In this document: positions 24,953-32,820 of the stretch, one piece after another
Position numbering within the stretch: the first letter of the stretch is position 1
Layout: each line of letters starts with the position of its first letter
Assembly (NCBI GenBank): GCA_945607605.1
Contig: CALYZE010000014.1
Location: forward strand, 1-47,059
Direction: 5' to 3'
Origin: an uncultured Bacteroides sp.
GTDB taxonomy: Bacteria; Bacteroidota; Bacteroidia; Bacteroidales; Bacteroidaceae
DNA length: 47,059 bases
Position numbers and translations under genes: made by a program
Notes under the pieces: generated by a model
Told to the model about the DNA's origin: nothing
Seen by the model: only the letters and a program-made list of their open reading frames with translations
The model's database searches: none

Positions 24953-24979
24953 AACTTTTGAGAGAAAAAGAGTTATCTC

Positions 24980-25010
24980 TTGGTTTATTTGAAAAAAGTG
25001 CCTATTTTTG
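24980..25010 (+). promoter_or_regulatory. rpmH promoter, -33 and -7 boxes
   Basis: TTG (24980-24982), 20 bp, then TATTTTTG (25003-25010). The leader to the rpmH ATG is about 45 bases. The divergent efp promoter lies less than 30 bp away. Confidence 0.65.
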
Positions 25011-25060
25011 CAGCCCGAATTCGTGAGAATAAGAATAATAACATATAACAAGATACAGTA

Positions 25061-25222
25061 ATGAAAAGAACATTTCAACCCTCTAACAGAAAGAGAAAGA
25101 ACAAACACGGTTTCCGTGAGAGAATGGCTACAGCAAATGGCCGCAGAGTATTAGCGTCTCGTCGTGCTAAAGGTCGTAAAAAATTGACCGTATCTGACGA
25201 ATACAACAGTGTGAAGGCATAA
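25061..25222 (+). CDS. rpmH: 50S ribosomal protein L34
   Basis: A 53-residue, very basic protein of the large ribosomal subunit. It starts [19 protein letters not shown] and continues through [20 protein letters not shown], the standard L34 pattern, with a short Bacteroidetes-type C-terminal tail ending NSVKA. It has its own promoter and a strong terminator. It is not next to rnpA or dnaA here, unlike the classic rpmH-rnpA arrangement. Confidence 0.97.
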   Translation: MKRTFQPSNRKRKNKHGFRERMATANGRRVLASRRAKGRKKLTVSDEYNSVKA

Positions 25223-25246
25223 TTCACCTCTTTAGCTATAAGAAAT

Positions 25247-25290
25247 AAGAAAAGCCGCAAAAGACGAGAAAGTCTTTTGCGGCTTTTCTT
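25247..25290 (+). terminator. Strong terminator after rpmH
   Basis: Perfect 19-bp arms, 25247-25265 and 25272-25290 (core AAAGCCGCAAAAGAC), separated by 6 bases. The right arm supplies TTTTCTT as the tail. Confidence 0.9.
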
Positions 25291-25360
25291 ATATATCAGG
25301 GGATTGGAGTATGGAGTCAAAAAACAAGGTACGATGAGTGGTACTCTGTGGTGAAAATTG

Positions 25361-25368
25361 TATCTTTG
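25361..25368 (+). promoter_or_regulatory. Probable promoter of the PASTA-rluD-ddl operon, -7 box
   Basis: TATCTTTG lies inside the longest open frame, upstream of both candidate ATG codons (25378 and 25390). It shows that the GTG at 25348 is not the start. Confidence 0.5.
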
Positions 25369-25389
25369 CCCCAAATAATGCATGATCTT

Positions 25390-26043
25390 ATGACAATAAA
25401 AGACTTTTTCTCTTTCCGTCAGAATAACTATTTCTGGATAAATCTGATTGCAATGGTAGTTGTAGTCACCGGATTGGTATTTGGAGTACTGAAGGGGTTG
25501 GATACTTATACCCGCCATGGGGAGGCTGTAGTAGTGCCTGATGTGAAAGGCATGAGTGTAGTAGAAGCCGAAAAACTGCTCAGCAAGAGTGGTCTGACCG
25601 GTGTGGTTTCAGATTCCAGCTATGTAAAGACACTGCCTGCCGGATGTATCCTTGAGTACAATCCCGCTGCCGGACAAAAGGTGAAAGAAGGGCGTACCAT
25701 TTATCTGACAATAAATACATTGAATATTCCTTTGCAGACCGTTCCGGATGTTGCGGACAACAGTTCGTTGCGTCAGGCAGAGGCTCGCATCTTGGCATCC
25801 GGATTTAAATTGACGGAGGTTCAGCATGTGGTCGGAGAAAAAGATTGGGTATATGGCGTGAAATATAAAGGAAGACAACTCACTATCGGTGAGAAAGTTC
25901 CTATGGGCGCCATGCTGACGTTAATGGTTGGAAACGGTGGCGAGTTGCCGCAAGAAACAGATTCCTTAGGTGTAGAAACGATGGAGCATGCAGAATCTGT
26001 TGCTCCTTCCAAGGAATCGGATACAGATGAATCTTGGTTTTAA
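25390..26043 (+). CDS. PASTA-domain membrane protein
   Basis: A 217-residue protein with a short cytoplasmic N-terminus, one transmembrane helix (about residues 14-35) and an extracytoplasmic part with three PASTA-like repeats. The first repeat has VPDVKGMSVVEAEKLL and the second TVPDVADNSSLRQAEARIL. PASTA domains bind muropeptides or lipid II in PBPs and Ser/Thr kinases; this protein has neither domain. The ATG at 25390 is chosen because a -7 box ends at 25368; ATG 25378 remains possible. It heads an operon with rluD and ddl, the latter being peptidoglycan synthesis. A sensing or scaffold role in the envelope is inference. Confidence 0.88.
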   Translation: MTIKDFFSFRQNNYFWINLIAMVVVVTGLVFGVLKGLDTYTRHGEAVVVPDVKGMSVVEAEKLLSKSGLTGVVSDSSYVKTLPAGCILEYNPAAGQKVKEGRTIYLTINTLNIPLQTVPDVADNSSLRQAEARILASGFKLTEVQHVVGEKDWVYGVKYKGRQLTIGEKVPMGAMLTLMVGNGGELPQETDSLGVETMEHAESVAPSKESDTDESWF

Positions 26044-26089
26044 AAGAATCTGAACCTGGATGTTCAAATTGTAAATTGTAAGTGGAGTG

Positions 26090-27160
26090 ATGATAGAAGA
26101 ATGGCCGGACGACATAGAGAATGATGAATTAGAGGATGTAGAAGCCGTTGATGATGAGGCGCAACTTTATGAACACTACCGAGTGGTGGTGGATAAAGGG
26201 CAGGAGATGATTCGTGTAGATAAATACCTGTTCGACCGTTTGACAAATGCTTCCCGCAATCGCATCCAGAAGGCAGCTGATGCGGGCTTTGTAATGGCCA
26301 ATGGCAAATCTGTGAAAAGCAGTTACAAGGTGAAGCCGCAGGATGTCATAACCGTGATGATGGATCGTCCGCGTTACGAAAATGAAGTCATCCCCGAAGA
26401 CATCCCCTTGAATATAGTCTATGAGGACAAGTATCTGATGGTTGTGAATAAACCTGCCGGGTTGGTTGTACACCCAGGACACGGCAACTACAACGGCACT
26501 CTTGTTAACGCCATTGCCTGGCATATGAAAGAGGATGCTGATTACGATGCGAATGACCCGCATGTGGGCTTGGTGCACCGCATCGATAAGGATACTTCCG
26601 GTCTGTTACTGATTGCCAAGACTCCGGATGCCAAGACTCATCTTGGTAACCAATTTTTCAATAAAACCACCAAACGGCGTTATCAGGCACTGGTTTGGGG
26701 AAATGTAGAACACGATGAAGGTACCATCGTTGGTAATATCGGGCGTAATCCCAAAGACCGCATGCAGATGATTGTACTTCCCGACGACCAAGGAAAACAT
26801 GCTGTTACCCACTACCGGGTATTGGAACGGTTGGGGTATGTGACTCTTGTAGAGTGCATCCTTGAAACAGGTCGTACGCATCAAATCCGTGTGCACATGA
26901 AGCACATCGGACATATTCTTTTTAATGACGAGCGTTATGGCGGTCATGAAATTTTGAAAGGAACTCACTTTGCTAAATACAAACAATTTGTAAACAATTG
27001 CTTCGAAACTTGTCCACGGCAGGCATTACACGCCATGACCTTGGGGTTTGTGCATCCCGTTACCGGAGAAGAAATGTACTTGACCTCAGAAATGCCCGAC
27101 GACATGACCCGGCTGATTGATAAATGGAGAAGCTATATCAGTAACAGAGAATTAGAATGA
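26090..27160 (+). CDS. rluD: Ribosomal large subunit pseudouridine synthase, RluD family
   Basis: Converts specific uridines of 23S rRNA (helix 69 in E. coli RluD) to pseudouridine. The 356-residue protein has an acidic N-terminal extension (about 1-38), an S4 RNA-binding domain (about 40-95) and the catalytic domain with HRIDKDTSGLLLIAK, whose catalytic Asp is residue 166. Late motifs GRTHQIRVH and DERYGG are present. A GTG directly before the ATG could also serve as start. Its 3' end overlaps ddl by 4 bp. RluA/C family members are close relatives; the S4 domain and length favour RluD. Confidence 0.92.
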   Translation: MIEEWPDDIENDELEDVEAVDDEAQLYEHYRVVVDKGQEMIRVDKYLFDRLTNASRNRIQKAADAGFVMANGKSVKSSYKVKPQDVITVMMDRPRYENEVIPEDIPLNIVYEDKYLMVVNKPAGLVVHPGHGNYNGTLVNAIAWHMKEDADYDANDPHVGLVHRIDKDTSGLLLIAKTPDAKTHLGNQFFNKTTKRRYQALVWGNVEHDEGTIVGNIGRNPKDRMQMIVLPDDQGKHAVTHYRVLERLGYVTLVECILETGRTHQIRVHMKHIGHILFNDERYGGHEILKGTHFAKYKQFVNNCFETCPRQALHAMTLGFVHPVTGEEMYLTSEMPDDMTRLIDKWRSYISNRELE

Positions 27161-28158
27161 AACGCACGATTGCTATTGTAGCCGGAGGAGATACCTCCGA
27201 ATTCCATGTCTCCCTGCGCAGTGCACAGGGCATTTACTCCTTCATTGACAAGGAGAAATATACGTTATATATTGTTGAGATGAAGGGACTGGACTGGTAT
27301 GTCCAATTGCCCGACGGAGCTAAAGCACCGGTAGATCGCAATGACTTTAGTTTCCGGGTGAATGGACAGAAGATTGTCTTCGACTTTGCCTATATCACCA
27401 TTCACGGCACTCCGGGTGAAGACGGACGTTTGCAAGGCTATTTCGACCTGTTGCGTATTCCGTATTCCTGTTGTGGTGTTTTGGCTGCATCGCTCACTTA
27501 CGATAAGTTTGCTTGCAACCAATATCTCAAAGCGTTTGGTGTACGTATTGCCGAATCATTGTTGCTTCGCCAGGGACAATCCATTTCCAGCAAAGAGGTG
27601 ATAGATACCATCGGATTGCCTTGCTTTATCAAGCCCAGCTTGGGAGGCTCCAGTTTCGGAGTGACCAAAGTAAAGACAGAAGATCAGATAGAGCCCGCCA
27701 TAGCCAAAGCTTTTGAAGAAGCACAAGAGGTGTTGGTTGAAGCCTTTATGGATGGCACAGAAATAACTTGTGGATGCTACAAAACAAAAAATAATTCTGT
27801 AGTGTTCCCTATTACAGAGGTGGTGACTCATAATGAGTACTTTGACTATGATGCCAAGTACAATGGGCAAGTAGATGAAATCACTCCTGCACGTATCTCC
27901 GAAGATTTAACCCGGCGAGTACAGACGCTCACTTCTGCCATTTATGATATACTGGGAGCTTCGGGCATCATCCGTGTCGATTATATCATCACAGCCGGTG
28001 ATAAAGTCAACCTGTTGGAGGTGAATACTACGCCCGGCATGACTGCCACCAGCTTTATTCCGCAACAGGTGCGTGCGGCAGGACTTGATATCAAAGAGGT
28101 AATGACCGATATTATAGAAAATAAGTTTAGAGATGAATCACTTGTCTCTACACATTAA
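27157..28158 (+). CDS. ddl: D-alanine--D-alanine ligase
   Basis: ATP-grasp enzyme joining two D-alanines for peptidoglycan precursors; supplies MurF. The 333-residue protein has the N-terminal IVAGGDTSEFHVSLRSA, GTPGEDGRLQGYFDLLRIPYSC, CFIKPSLGGSSFGVTKV and the metal-binding LLEVNTTPGMTATSF region. The Tyr in the ligase-fidelity loop is not obvious, so D-Ala-D-Ala versus D-Ala-D-Lac should not be argued from it alone. It overlaps rluD by 4 bp (ATGA) and is followed by the acyltransferase after 12 bp, so it is in mid-operon. Confidence 0.96.
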   Translation: MKRTIAIVAGGDTSEFHVSLRSAQGIYSFIDKEKYTLYIVEMKGLDWYVQLPDGAKAPVDRNDFSFRVNGQKIVFDFAYITIHGTPGEDGRLQGYFDLLRIPYSCCGVLAASLTYDKFACNQYLKAFGVRIAESLLLRQGQSISSKEVIDTIGLPCFIKPSLGGSSFGVTKVKTEDQIEPAIAKAFEEAQEVLVEAFMDGTEITCGCYKTKNNSVVFPITEVVTHNEYFDYDAKYNGQVDEITPARISEDLTRRVQTLTSAIYDILGASGIIRVDYIITAGDKVNLLEVNTTPGMTATSFIPQQVRAAGLDIKEVMTDIIENKFRDESLVSTH

Positions 28159-28170
28159 TCATTAATCATT

Positions 28171-29325
28171 ATGAACGCAAACGTGGAATTTGATGAAATC
28201 CGTCCCTATCATGACGAGGAGCTTCCTCAAATCTATGAGGATCTGATTGCCGATGAGGCATTCCAACAAGTGATGACTACGGCAATTCCCGGAGTACCTT
28301 TTGAAAAGATTGCCCAAAAGATGCGTGGTTGCCAAAGCAAACTGGCATTTCAGAAAGCTTTTTGCTATGGCTTCCTGTGGAAGATAGCAGAGGATGCTAC
28401 TAATGGGTTGTCGTTGGACCACACTGCCTTGAAAGACAAGAAGGCAGCATACACCTATATTTCCAATCACCGTGACATTATACTTGACTCCGGGTTTCTG
28501 TCTATTTTGTTAGTAGATCAAGAAATGGATACGGTAGAGATTGCTATCGGTGACAATCTGTTGGTCTATCCTTGGATCAAGAAACTGGTACGTGTCAATA
28601 AATCCTTTATAGTACAACGCGGATTGCCCATGCGACAGATGCTTGAATCCTCTGCACGTATGTCACGCTACATGCATTATACGATTACGCAGAAGAAACA
28701 GTCCATTTGGATTGCTCAGCGCGAGGGGCGTGCCAAAGATTCTAACGACCTTACGCAAGACAGTATCTTGAAGATGCTTGCCATAGGTGGCGAAGGGAAT
28801 ATCGTAGACCGATTGATGGAAATGAATATTGCCCCGTTGGCCATTTCATATGAATATGACCCTTGTGACTACCTCAAAGCAGGAGAGTTTCAATTGAAGC
28901 GCGATATACCTGATTATAAGAAATCAACTGCTGATGACTTAAAAAGCATGCATATTGGCTTGTTTGGATTCAAAGGCATGGTACATTTTCAAACAGCGGC
29001 TTGTATCAATGATGAATTGGCGCTAATAGACCATTCGCTTTCCAAACCGGAACTCTTCAGCCGTATATCAACGATCATAGATAAACGCATTCATTCCAAC
29101 TACCGGATTTATCCGAATAATTACGTGGCATACGACCTGTTGGAAGGCAATGATCGCTTTGCGGCTCATTATACGGCCGAGGATAAACAAGGCTTTTTGG
29201 CTTACCTTGACCAGCAACTGGCGCGTATTGAGATTCCCAATAAAGACGAGGATTTCCTGCGTGAAAAGATATTGCTGATGTATGTCAATCCTTTGAAAAA
29301 TTATCTGGCAGCTACGAATGCCTAA
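28171..29325 (+). CDS. Probable glycerol-phosphate-type acyltransferase (PlsC/PlsB superfamily)
   Basis: A 384-residue protein with an acyltransferase core in the middle: ISNHRDIILDSGFL (about residues 97-110), with His100 and Asp106, then VNKSFIVQRGL (about 142-152) and IWIAQREGRAKDSND (about 180-194), matching motifs I to III of the PlsC/PlsB superfamily. The catalytic pair is spaced H-x5-D rather than the classic H-x4-D. There is no membrane helix. An N-terminal 90-residue segment and a C-terminal 150-residue segment are specific to this family. A phospholipid or other lipid acyl transfer is expected; the acceptor is unknown. It follows ddl by 12 bp and precedes a lipoprotein by 28 bp. Confidence 0.78.
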   Translation: MNANVEFDEIRPYHDEELPQIYEDLIADEAFQQVMTTAIPGVPFEKIAQKMRGCQSKLAFQKAFCYGFLWKIAEDATNGLSLDHTALKDKKAAYTYISNHRDIILDSGFLSILLVDQEMDTVEIAIGDNLLVYPWIKKLVRVNKSFIVQRGLPMRQMLESSARMSRYMHYTITQKKQSIWIAQREGRAKDSNDLTQDSILKMLAIGGEGNIVDRLMEMNIAPLAISYEYDPCDYLKAGEFQLKRDIPDYKKSTADDLKSMHIGLFGFKGMVHFQTAACINDELALIDHSLSKPELFSRISTIIDKRIHSNYRIYPNNYVAYDLLEGNDRFAAHYTAEDKQGFLAYLDQQLARIEIPNKDEDFLREKILLMYVNPLKNYLAATNA

Positions 29326-29353
29326 GTAAATATTCAGACTAAACGATAAGAGC

Positions 29354-30028
29354 ATGATTAAAGGTAGGTATGGTTGGTGGCTTTTATCCTTGCTTGCTGG
29401 TTTACTAACCGCTTGTGGGGAGGATGATTATCATTATCCGTCCGTGAAGATGGAGTTTCTTACTGCTCATGCAGGAGCAGAGGGAAGTTTGCAGTCCATC
29501 CTGACTGATGAGGGTAAAACTTATCGGGTGATTGAGGATGCAACGAACGTTCAGGTAGAAGCAAATTCTTCGGTGCGATTGGTTAGCAACTATGGGATGA
29601 CGGTTGCACCCGACGGTACTTCCGGGGTAAAGTTGTATGCTGCCGCGCGTACTGTTTCTCCTATCCCTCAGTCGGCTCAAGAATTTAAGGAGGGCATCAA
29701 AACCGACCCTGCCGACTTGCTAAGTATCTGGATGGGGCTGGACTACCTAAACATAACGTTGAACGTCAAAGCACAAGGTAGTAAGCATACATTCCATTTT
29801 ATTGAAGACAAAGTGATTGCCAACGCCCAAACGGGGCATAAAGAAGTGTATCTAACGCTCTATCATGATGCCAATCAGGATGCGGGCTATACACAACGCG
29901 CTTACCTCTCCGTTCCTTTGCGATCTTATGTAGCAGAAGGTACGAAGAGGATGACTATTCATTTTAGTCTGCATACCTATTCGGGGGAGATGAAGACGTA
30001 TGATTTTGATTACATTCCTTTATTTTAA
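29354..30028 (+). CDS. NigD-like lipoprotein
   Basis: A 224-residue lipoprotein. The signal ends in a lipobox LLTAC with Cys21, and the residues after it (GEDD) are acidic, as in Bacteroidetes lipoproteins exported to the cell surface. The mature part is beta-rich and matches the NigD-like family, named after a gene of a Bacteroides bacteriocin cluster (nigrescin). The family is widespread in Bacteroides and its function is unknown; no bacteriocin gene is near. Gap to the rhodanese gene is 12 bp. Confidence 0.82.
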   Translation: MIKGRYGWWLLSLLAGLLTACGEDDYHYPSVKMEFLTAHAGAEGSLQSILTDEGKTYRVIEDATNVQVEANSSVRLVSNYGMTVAPDGTSGVKLYAAARTVSPIPQSAQEFKEGIKTDPADLLSIWMGLDYLNITLNVKAQGSKHTFHFIEDKVIANAQTGHKEVYLTLYHDANQDAGYTQRAYLSVPLRSYVAEGTKRMTIHFSLHTYSGEMKTYDFDYIPLF

Positions 30029-30040
30029 AAGAAGTATCTT

Positions 30041-30427
30041 ATGAAAACTTTAGTTACCAGTGTCTGTCTTTTCTTGTCCACACTCTTCTCCTGCCAGCAG
30101 AGAGAGGGAGATTTCAAGACTGTTCCAGTGGATGAATTTACTACCCTGATTGCCGATCCGGAGGTACAGCGTGTAGACGTGCGTACGATTGCCGAATATT
30201 CGGAAGGACATATTCCGGGCAGTATCAATGTCAATGTGTTGGATAAAGAATTTGAGTCGGTAGTCGATTCAGTCTTGCAGAAAGACAAACCGGTGGCAGT
30301 GTATTGCCGTAGTGGGAAACGTAGCCAAAAAGCGGCCGCAATCCTGAGTAAAAAGGGATACAAGGTGTATGACTTGAAGAAAGGCTTTACCGGTTGGCAG
30401 GAAGCAGGAAAAGAAATAGAAAAATAA
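30041..30427 (+). CDS. Rhodanese-like lipoprotein
   Basis: A 128-residue protein with a hydrophobic signal ending STLFSC (Cys18), a likely lipobox, and a single rhodanese domain with VDVRTIAEYSEGHIPGSINV (about residues 45-64) and the active-site loop VYCRSGKRS (Cys89). Rhodaneses transfer sulfane sulfur to thiol acceptors. The lipobox would place it in the periplasm or outer membrane rather than in the cytoplasm. It is the last gene of the operon; a perfect 20-bp inverted repeat follows the stop. Confidence 0.87.
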   Translation: MKTLVTSVCLFLSTLFSCQQREGDFKTVPVDEFTTLIADPEVQRVDVRTIAEYSEGHIPGSINVNVLDKEFESVVDSVLQKDKPVAVYCRSGKRSQKAAAILSKKGYKVYDLKKGFTGWQEAGKEIEK

Positions 30428-30431
30428 GATG

Positions 30432-30478
30432 ATTTGTGATTTGGCGATTGATGAAGGGTCAATCGCCAAATCACAAAT
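30432..30478. terminator. Perfect 20-bp inverted repeat between convergent genes
   Basis: Arms at 30432-30451 and 30459-30478 (start ATTTGTGATT) are identical in complement over 20 bp around a 7-base loop. It fills the space between the rhodanese stop and the argF' stop. It may terminate both transcripts, but neither side has a proper U-run. Confidence 0.55.
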
Positions 30479-30480
30479 TA

Positions 30481-31434
30481 TTAGAGTGCTTCAATCATTC
30501 TCTTCAATACCACCGTCGCAGATATCTCACGGTTGGCGGCTTCCGGAATGACGATTGATTGCGGACTTTCAATCACATCATCCGTTACAATCATATTACG
30601 ACGTACGGGCAGGCAGTGCATGAAGTAGGCTTCGTGGGTGACACCCATCTGGCGTTCGCTTACGGTCCATGCACGATCTTGACTGAGAATCTGTCCATAG
30701 TTGTCGCCCGTATAGGCAGCCCAGTTCTTGGCATATACAAAATCGGCACCTTCAAACGCTTTCATCTGATCGTATTCCACGCGAGCATTGCCTACGAATT
30801 GAGGAGCAAGTTCGTAGCCTTCGGGATGCGTAATCACGAATTCATAATCGGTAGCATTCATCCATTCGGCAAAGGAATTAGGAACGGCTTGTGGCAATGG
30901 ACGTGGATGAGGCGCCCAAGTCATGACTACTTTAGGGCGTGCGCTCTTCTTATACTCCTCGATGGTGATGAGGTCGGCAAAGCTTTGCAAAGGATGGCGT
31001 GTAGCGGCCTCCATGGAGAATACCGGGCGACCGGAATATTGAATAAACTGGTTTAATATCACTTCATTGTAATCGTACTCCTTGTTTTCAAAACGGGCAA
31101 AGGAACGCACCCCAATCACGTCGCAATAGCAGCCCATCACGGGAATGGCTTCCAATAAATGTTCGGGTTTGTCGCCGTCCATGATGACGCCGCGTTCAGA
31201 TTCCAGTTTCCAAGCTCCTTGGTTAATGTCGAGTACCATCACATTCATGCCTAAATTTAAAGCTGCTTTCTGGGTACTGAGACGGGTACGCAAGCTGGAG
31301 TTGAAGAAAATCATCATCAACGTTTTGTTACGTCCTAACTCCACGTATTTGAAACGGTCTTTCTGGATCTCAAATGCTTCGTCCAATGCAGACTTCAGGT
31401 TACCGAGGTCTTGCACGCAAGTAAATTTCTTCAT
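30481..31434 (-). CDS. argF': N-succinylornithine carbamoyltransferase
   Basis: Carbamoylates N-succinyl-L-ornithine in the Bacteroidetes variant of arginine synthesis. The 317-residue protein is closely similar, as I recall it, to the characterised Bacteroides fragilis enzyme. The carbamoyl-phosphate loop FFNSSLRTR (43-51), HCLPVRR and MDGDKPEHLL are visible. Pro90 in the last motif is the residue reported to select succinylornithine over acetylornithine. Counting from the ATG at 31434 puts that proline at 90, which supports this start over a GTG at 31440. It is a single gene here; argH lies at 45417 in the same window. Confidence 0.96.
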   Translation of the reverse strand: MKKFTCVQDLGNLKSALDEAFEIQKDRFKYVELGRNKTLMMIFFNSSLRTRLSTQKAALNLGMNVMVLDINQGAWKLESERGVIMDGDKPEHLLEAIPVMGCYCDVIGVRSFARFENKEYDYNEVILNQFIQYSGRPVFSMEAATRHPLQSFADLITIEEYKKSARPKVVMTWAPHPRPLPQAVPNSFAEWMNATDYEFVITHPEGYELAPQFVGNARVEYDQMKAFEGADFVYAKNWAAYTGDNYGQILSQDRAWTVSERQMGVTHEAYFMHCLPVRRNMIVTDDVIESPQSIVIPEAANREISATVVLKRMIEAL

Positions 31435-31468
31435 GTTCACTGTTCTTTTAATGTATCTTTAAGAGAGA

Positions 31469-31497
31469 CAAAGATAAAGATTAAATATGAATTACAA
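31469..31497 (-). promoter_or_regulatory. Probable argF' promoter, -7 with weak -33 box
   Basis: Minus strand TATCTTTG (31476-31469), with TTG 18 bp upstream (31497-31495). No ARG box was recognised. Confidence 0.45.
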
Positions 31498-31547
31498 CGA
31501 ACTTCACAGCCGCATTCTGGAGAGTCGGTTTTTAGAGTGCCGATATT

Positions 31548-32795
31548 TTAATTTCTCGTCTGTCCGTTCCCCTCAATAATCCACTTATACGTAGTGATTT
31601 CTTCCAAGGCCATCGGGCCGCGGGCATGCAACTTCTGAGTACTGATGCCTATTTCGGCGCCTAATCCAAACTGGGCACCGTCGGTGAAAGAGGTAGGTGC
31701 ATTGACGTAGACACAGGCTGCATCTACTTCGCGGCAAAACCATTCACCACGTGCTTGATCTTCGGTAAGGATGCATTCGCTATGCTTGGAACTGTATTTT
31801 CGAATGTGTGCCATGGCTTCTTGAATGGAGGTTACTGTTTTGATGGCCATTTTGTAATCCAAAAATTCTTTGCCGTAACAATCTTCCGTGGCTGGTTGCA
31901 ATAGTTCGGCAGGATAGTGACCTAATAAGGCATTATAGGCAGGCTGATCAGCATAGATCACGACTTGGCTCAGGTGCAAGGGTTGGCATAAGGCGGGTAG
32001 ATCAGCCAGGCGGTTGCAGTCAATAACGAGGCAGTCTAAGGCATTGCAGACACTGACACGACGGGTCTTGGCATTCTCGATAACAGCGGCACTCATCTTT
32101 GTGTCGCCATACAGATCGAAGAAAGTATGGCATACGCCGGCACCTGTTTCAATAACCGGGATGGTGGCATGCTGGCGCACGAAGTTTATCAGACTGCTAC
32201 TGCCACGCGGAATGAGTAGGTCTACAAAACCGTTGGCGTGTAGTAGTTCGGTGGTGGCTTCGCGATCGGCTGGAAGTAGTTCCACTATGTGTGGGTCTAT
32301 CTCGAAATGTTTCAGCACTTCCTGTATGACGCTGATGATGGCACGGTTGGAACAGTCTGCATCACTCCCACCTTTCAAAATGCAGGCATTGCCGCTTTTG
32401 AGACAAAGGGAGAATACATCGAAGCTTACGTTGGGACGAGCTTCATAGATGATGCCGATGACGCCAAAGGGCACACTGACTCTCTTTATTTTTAATCCGT
32501 TGGGGAGTTCATTCTGTTTCAGAATCCGTCCGAGCGGTGAAGGCAGGGTAGCTACGTTGCGAATGTCCGAAGCAATGTCTTGCAGACGGGCTTCTGTCAG
32601 TTTTAAACGGTCGTACTTAGGATCGGCAGGACTCATGCGATCCAAATCTTTTTGATTCTCACTCAGAATGAAGGAGGTGTGTGCGATGGCTGCATCAGCA
32701 ACAGCCAACAGGATGCGGTTGATTTCTTGGTCACTCAAAGCCAACAGTTTGCGGCTTGCCTCTTGTACAGCAACAAAAGTTTCAGTTAAGTTCAT
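31548..32795 (-). CDS. proA: Gamma-glutamyl phosphate reductase
   Basis: NADPH-dependent reduction of glutamyl-5-phosphate to glutamate semialdehyde, second step of proline synthesis. The 415-residue aldehyde dehydrogenase-fold protein has [16 protein letters not shown] (135-150) for the cofactor site and the catalytic cysteine in ETGAGVCHT (Cys222). [14 protein letters not shown]-type and [17 protein letters not shown] (about 374-390) segments are the usual ProA marks. It starts 25 bp after proB ends in the same direction, so proB and proA are one operon. Confidence 0.97.
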   Translation of the reverse strand: MNLTETFVAVQEASRKLLALSDQEINRILLAVADAAIAHTSFILSENQKDLDRMSPADPKYDRLKLTEARLQDIASDIRNVATLPSPLGRILKQNELPNGLKIKRVSVPFGVIGIIYEARPNVSFDVFSLCLKSGNACILKGGSDADCSNRAIISVIQEVLKHFEIDPHIVELLPADREATTELLHANGFVDLLIPRGSSSLINFVRQHATIPVIETGAGVCHTFFDLYGDTKMSAAVIENAKTRRVSVCNALDCLVIDCNRLADLPALCQPLHLSQVVIYADQPAYNALLGHYPAELLQPATEDCYGKEFLDYKMAIKTVTSIQEAMAHIRKYSSKHSECILTEDQARGEWFCREVDAACVYVNAPTSFTDGAQFGLGAEIGISTQKLHARGPMALEEITTYKWIIEGNGQTRN

Positions 32796-32820
32796 GTCTT
32801 TATCGAGCTAAGTAAGGGTC

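Noticed and set aside
29354-30028. Bacteriocin cluster suggested by the NigD-like name
   Set aside because: No bacteriocin precursor, exporter or immunity gene lies nearby; the NigD-like family is common in Bacteroides.
30432-30478. Invertible-promoter repeat (phase-variation switch)
   Set aside because: Bacteroides invertible promoters have the two repeat arms on either side of a promoter-bearing segment; here the arms are only 7 bases apart and lie between two gene ends, with no recombinase gene near.
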